DNA of 64,000 nt, taken from Edaphobacter sp. (GTDB lineage Bacteria; Acidobacteriota; Terriglobia; Terriglobales; Acidobacteriaceae). A model generated the notes under the pieces. It was not told the DNA's origin and made no database searches. It was given only the letters and a program-made list of their open reading frames with translations. Position 1 is the stretch's first letter, and each line of letters starts with the position of its first letter. Position numbers and translations under genes: made by a program. The stretch spans positions 124,001 to 188,000 of the forward strand of contig NZ_JAPWKF010000001.1 in NCBI RefSeq assembly GCF_028283685.1. Reading direction: 5' to 3'. Positions 62,984-64,000 of the stretch are shown here, one piece after another.

Positions 62984-64000
62984 ATGCCTAAGAAACCGAT
63001 TGTCCTCACCATCCTCGACGGCTGGGGCTACCGCCCCGAGACTCACGGCAACGCTATCGCGCATGCTCGTAAACCGATCTACGACAAGCTGCTGGCGACT
63101 TACCCCAATACGCTGATTCGCGCGAGCGATCACTTCGTCGGCCTTCCCGATGGCCAGATGGGTAACTCGGAGGTTGGTCATCTCAACCTCGGTGCTGGAC
63201 GCATCGTGCGTATGGATATCTCGCGTATCGATGAAGCGATTGTGAGTGGAAACTTCTTCAGCGATCCAACGCTGGTCCGCGCGATGCAGCTGGCTGCAAC
63301 GGATGGGCGGGCGCTGCACCTGCTGGGGCTTGTCTCAGATGGAGGGGTTCACTCCCAGCAGCGACACCTTTATGCGCTCCTGAGGCTTGCCGCGCAGCAT
63401 AAGTTGAGCCGTGTTTACATCCATGCGTTTATGGATGGGCGCGATACGATGCCGACGAGCGGCCTCGGATACCTGGAGGCGCTGCAACAGCAGATTCGTG
63501 AGATCGGCGTTGGAGCTATTGCTTCGGTGTCGGGCCGTTACTTCGCCATGGACCGCGACCTGCGCTGGGAGAAGGAGCGCCAGGCGTTCGATGCCATCGT
63601 GACGGGCTCACCGCAGGGCGGCGCCTATACCGATCCGCTGGCGCGTATTCGTGAGCTTTACAACAATGAAATCACCGACGAGTTCGTCCCGCCGTTTACG
63701 GTTGTGGATGCAAGTGGCGCGCCGGTCGGGCCGATTCGCGACAACGATGTTTGCATCTGCTTCAACTATCGCGCCGATCGCGTGAGGCAGATCACCCGGG
63801 TTCTTGCGCGCAACTGCGATATGCCTGGAGGCCTCACGGCGGGTAATGCGCTGGATCTTCCCAAGGCTGCGGAGCTGGACACGGAGATTCCGCGCGCGCA
63901 GGCTCCGAAGAACATTCATTTCGTGACCATGACGAACTACGACAAGAACTTTACCGTGCCGGTCGTCATCCCGCCGGAGTCGATGGATAATCTGTTGGCG
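62984..64000 (+). CDS. gpmI: 2,3-bisphosphoglycerate-independent phosphoglycerate mutase, cut by window edge
   Basis: GpmI interconverts 3- and 2-phosphoglycerate using two manganese ions. The frame from ATG 62984 runs open to the end of the window (339 codons of about 510-540 expected). Signatures are IVLTILDGWGYR with a metal Asp, and GQMGNSEVGHLNLGAGR with the phospho-Ser. HAFMDGRDT, then SGRYFAMDRD, and FNYRADRVRQI also appear. It is 39 bases after the sirtuin gene and functionally next to enolase in glycolysis. Confidence 0.96.
   Translation, partial: MPKKPIVLTILDGWGYRPETHGNAIAHARKPIYDKLLATYPNTLIRASDHFVGLPDGQMGNSEVGHLNLGAGRIVRMDISRIDEAIVSGNFFSDPTLVRAMQLAATDGRALHLLGLVSDGGVHSQQRHLYALLRLAAQHKLSRVYIHAFMDGRDTMPTSGLGYLEALQQQIREIGVGAIASVSGRYFAMDRDLRWEKERQAFDAIVTGSPQGGAYTDPLARIRELYNNEITDEFVPPFTVVDASGAPVGPIRDNDVCICFNYRADRVRQITRVLARNCDMPGGLTAGNALDLPKAAELDTEIPRAQAPKNIHFVTMTNYDKNFTVPVVIPPESMDNLLA

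Overview
The window is a dense, high-GC bacterial chromosome segment with about 56 protein genes on both strands, no rRNA or tRNA that I can find, no CRISPR array and no intact insertion sequence. The mix of genes points to the phylum Acidobacteriota, family Acidobacteriaceae (Terriglobus/Edaphobacter/Granulicella type). It includes a secreted sedolisin, a DUF885 peptidase, NHL/Ig-like surface proteins with an RRRRW transmembrane tail, split ccmF/ccmH genes and a fused response regulator/thioredoxin-reductase-like protein. This placement is inference from gene content, because no rRNA is present to prove it.

Layout. 1-2.4 kb: thiolase end and an acyl-CoA dehydrogenase (beta-oxidation). 2.7-9.3 kb: secreted sedolisin, polyphosphate kinase, an ECF sigma factor with a small (frameshifted) membrane partner, and an 11-residue-repeat LEA-like protein. 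9.3-16 kb: heme A synthase, ProC, DUF885 peptidase, a degenerate sigma-54-type activator, bacilliredoxin, and MurB, whose coding sequence holds a perfect parS-like palindrome. 15.8-18 kb: modABC molybdate uptake. 18-21 kb: thrC-thrB and thioredoxin. 21-25.6 kb: CNNM/CBS protein and two separated Dpp-type permease subunits. 26-28.1 kb: gmd-fcl (GDP-L-fucose synthesis). 28.2-34.2 kb: CAP-domain protein, VOC protein, lipoprotein, then a signalling cluster with a CNB-domain histidine kinase, a receiver-flavoenzyme fusion and a LuxR-type regulator lacking the phospho-acceptor Asp. 34.2-38.2 kb: P5C dehydrogenase, a small urocanase-core-like protein, EngB, and a glycine-zipper lipoprotein. 38.3-43.2 kb: sugar porter (frameshifted) divergent from an L-fuconate catabolic operon. 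43.3-49.3 kb: NHL surface protein, ZIP transporter, DUF4149, HtpX, and a carboxypeptidase-regulatory-like protein. 49.3-52.7 kb: cytochrome c maturation genes and a single-domain response regulator. 53-58 kb: sodium/solute symporter and a Ser/Thr kinase with TPRs. 58-64 kb: a second glycine-zipper protein, enolase, Zwf, sirtuin and the start of GpmI.

Genes that act together: modABC; thrCB; gmd-fcl; the SDR/FucD/FAH trio with a porter for L-fucose-type sugars; ccmF-ccmH-ccmI-like; the kinase and receiver-flavoenzyme; and the carbon-metabolism cluster eno-zwf-cobB-gpmI. The most unusual items are the receiver-flavoenzyme lacking the thioredoxin-reductase active-site motif beside a CNB kinase, the urocanase-core-like protein, the shared RRRRW double-helix C-terminal element on two exported proteins, and the parS-like site inside murB. 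Two single-base frameshifts (near 8440 and 38490) break otherwise well-conserved proteins and could be real or sequencing errors.
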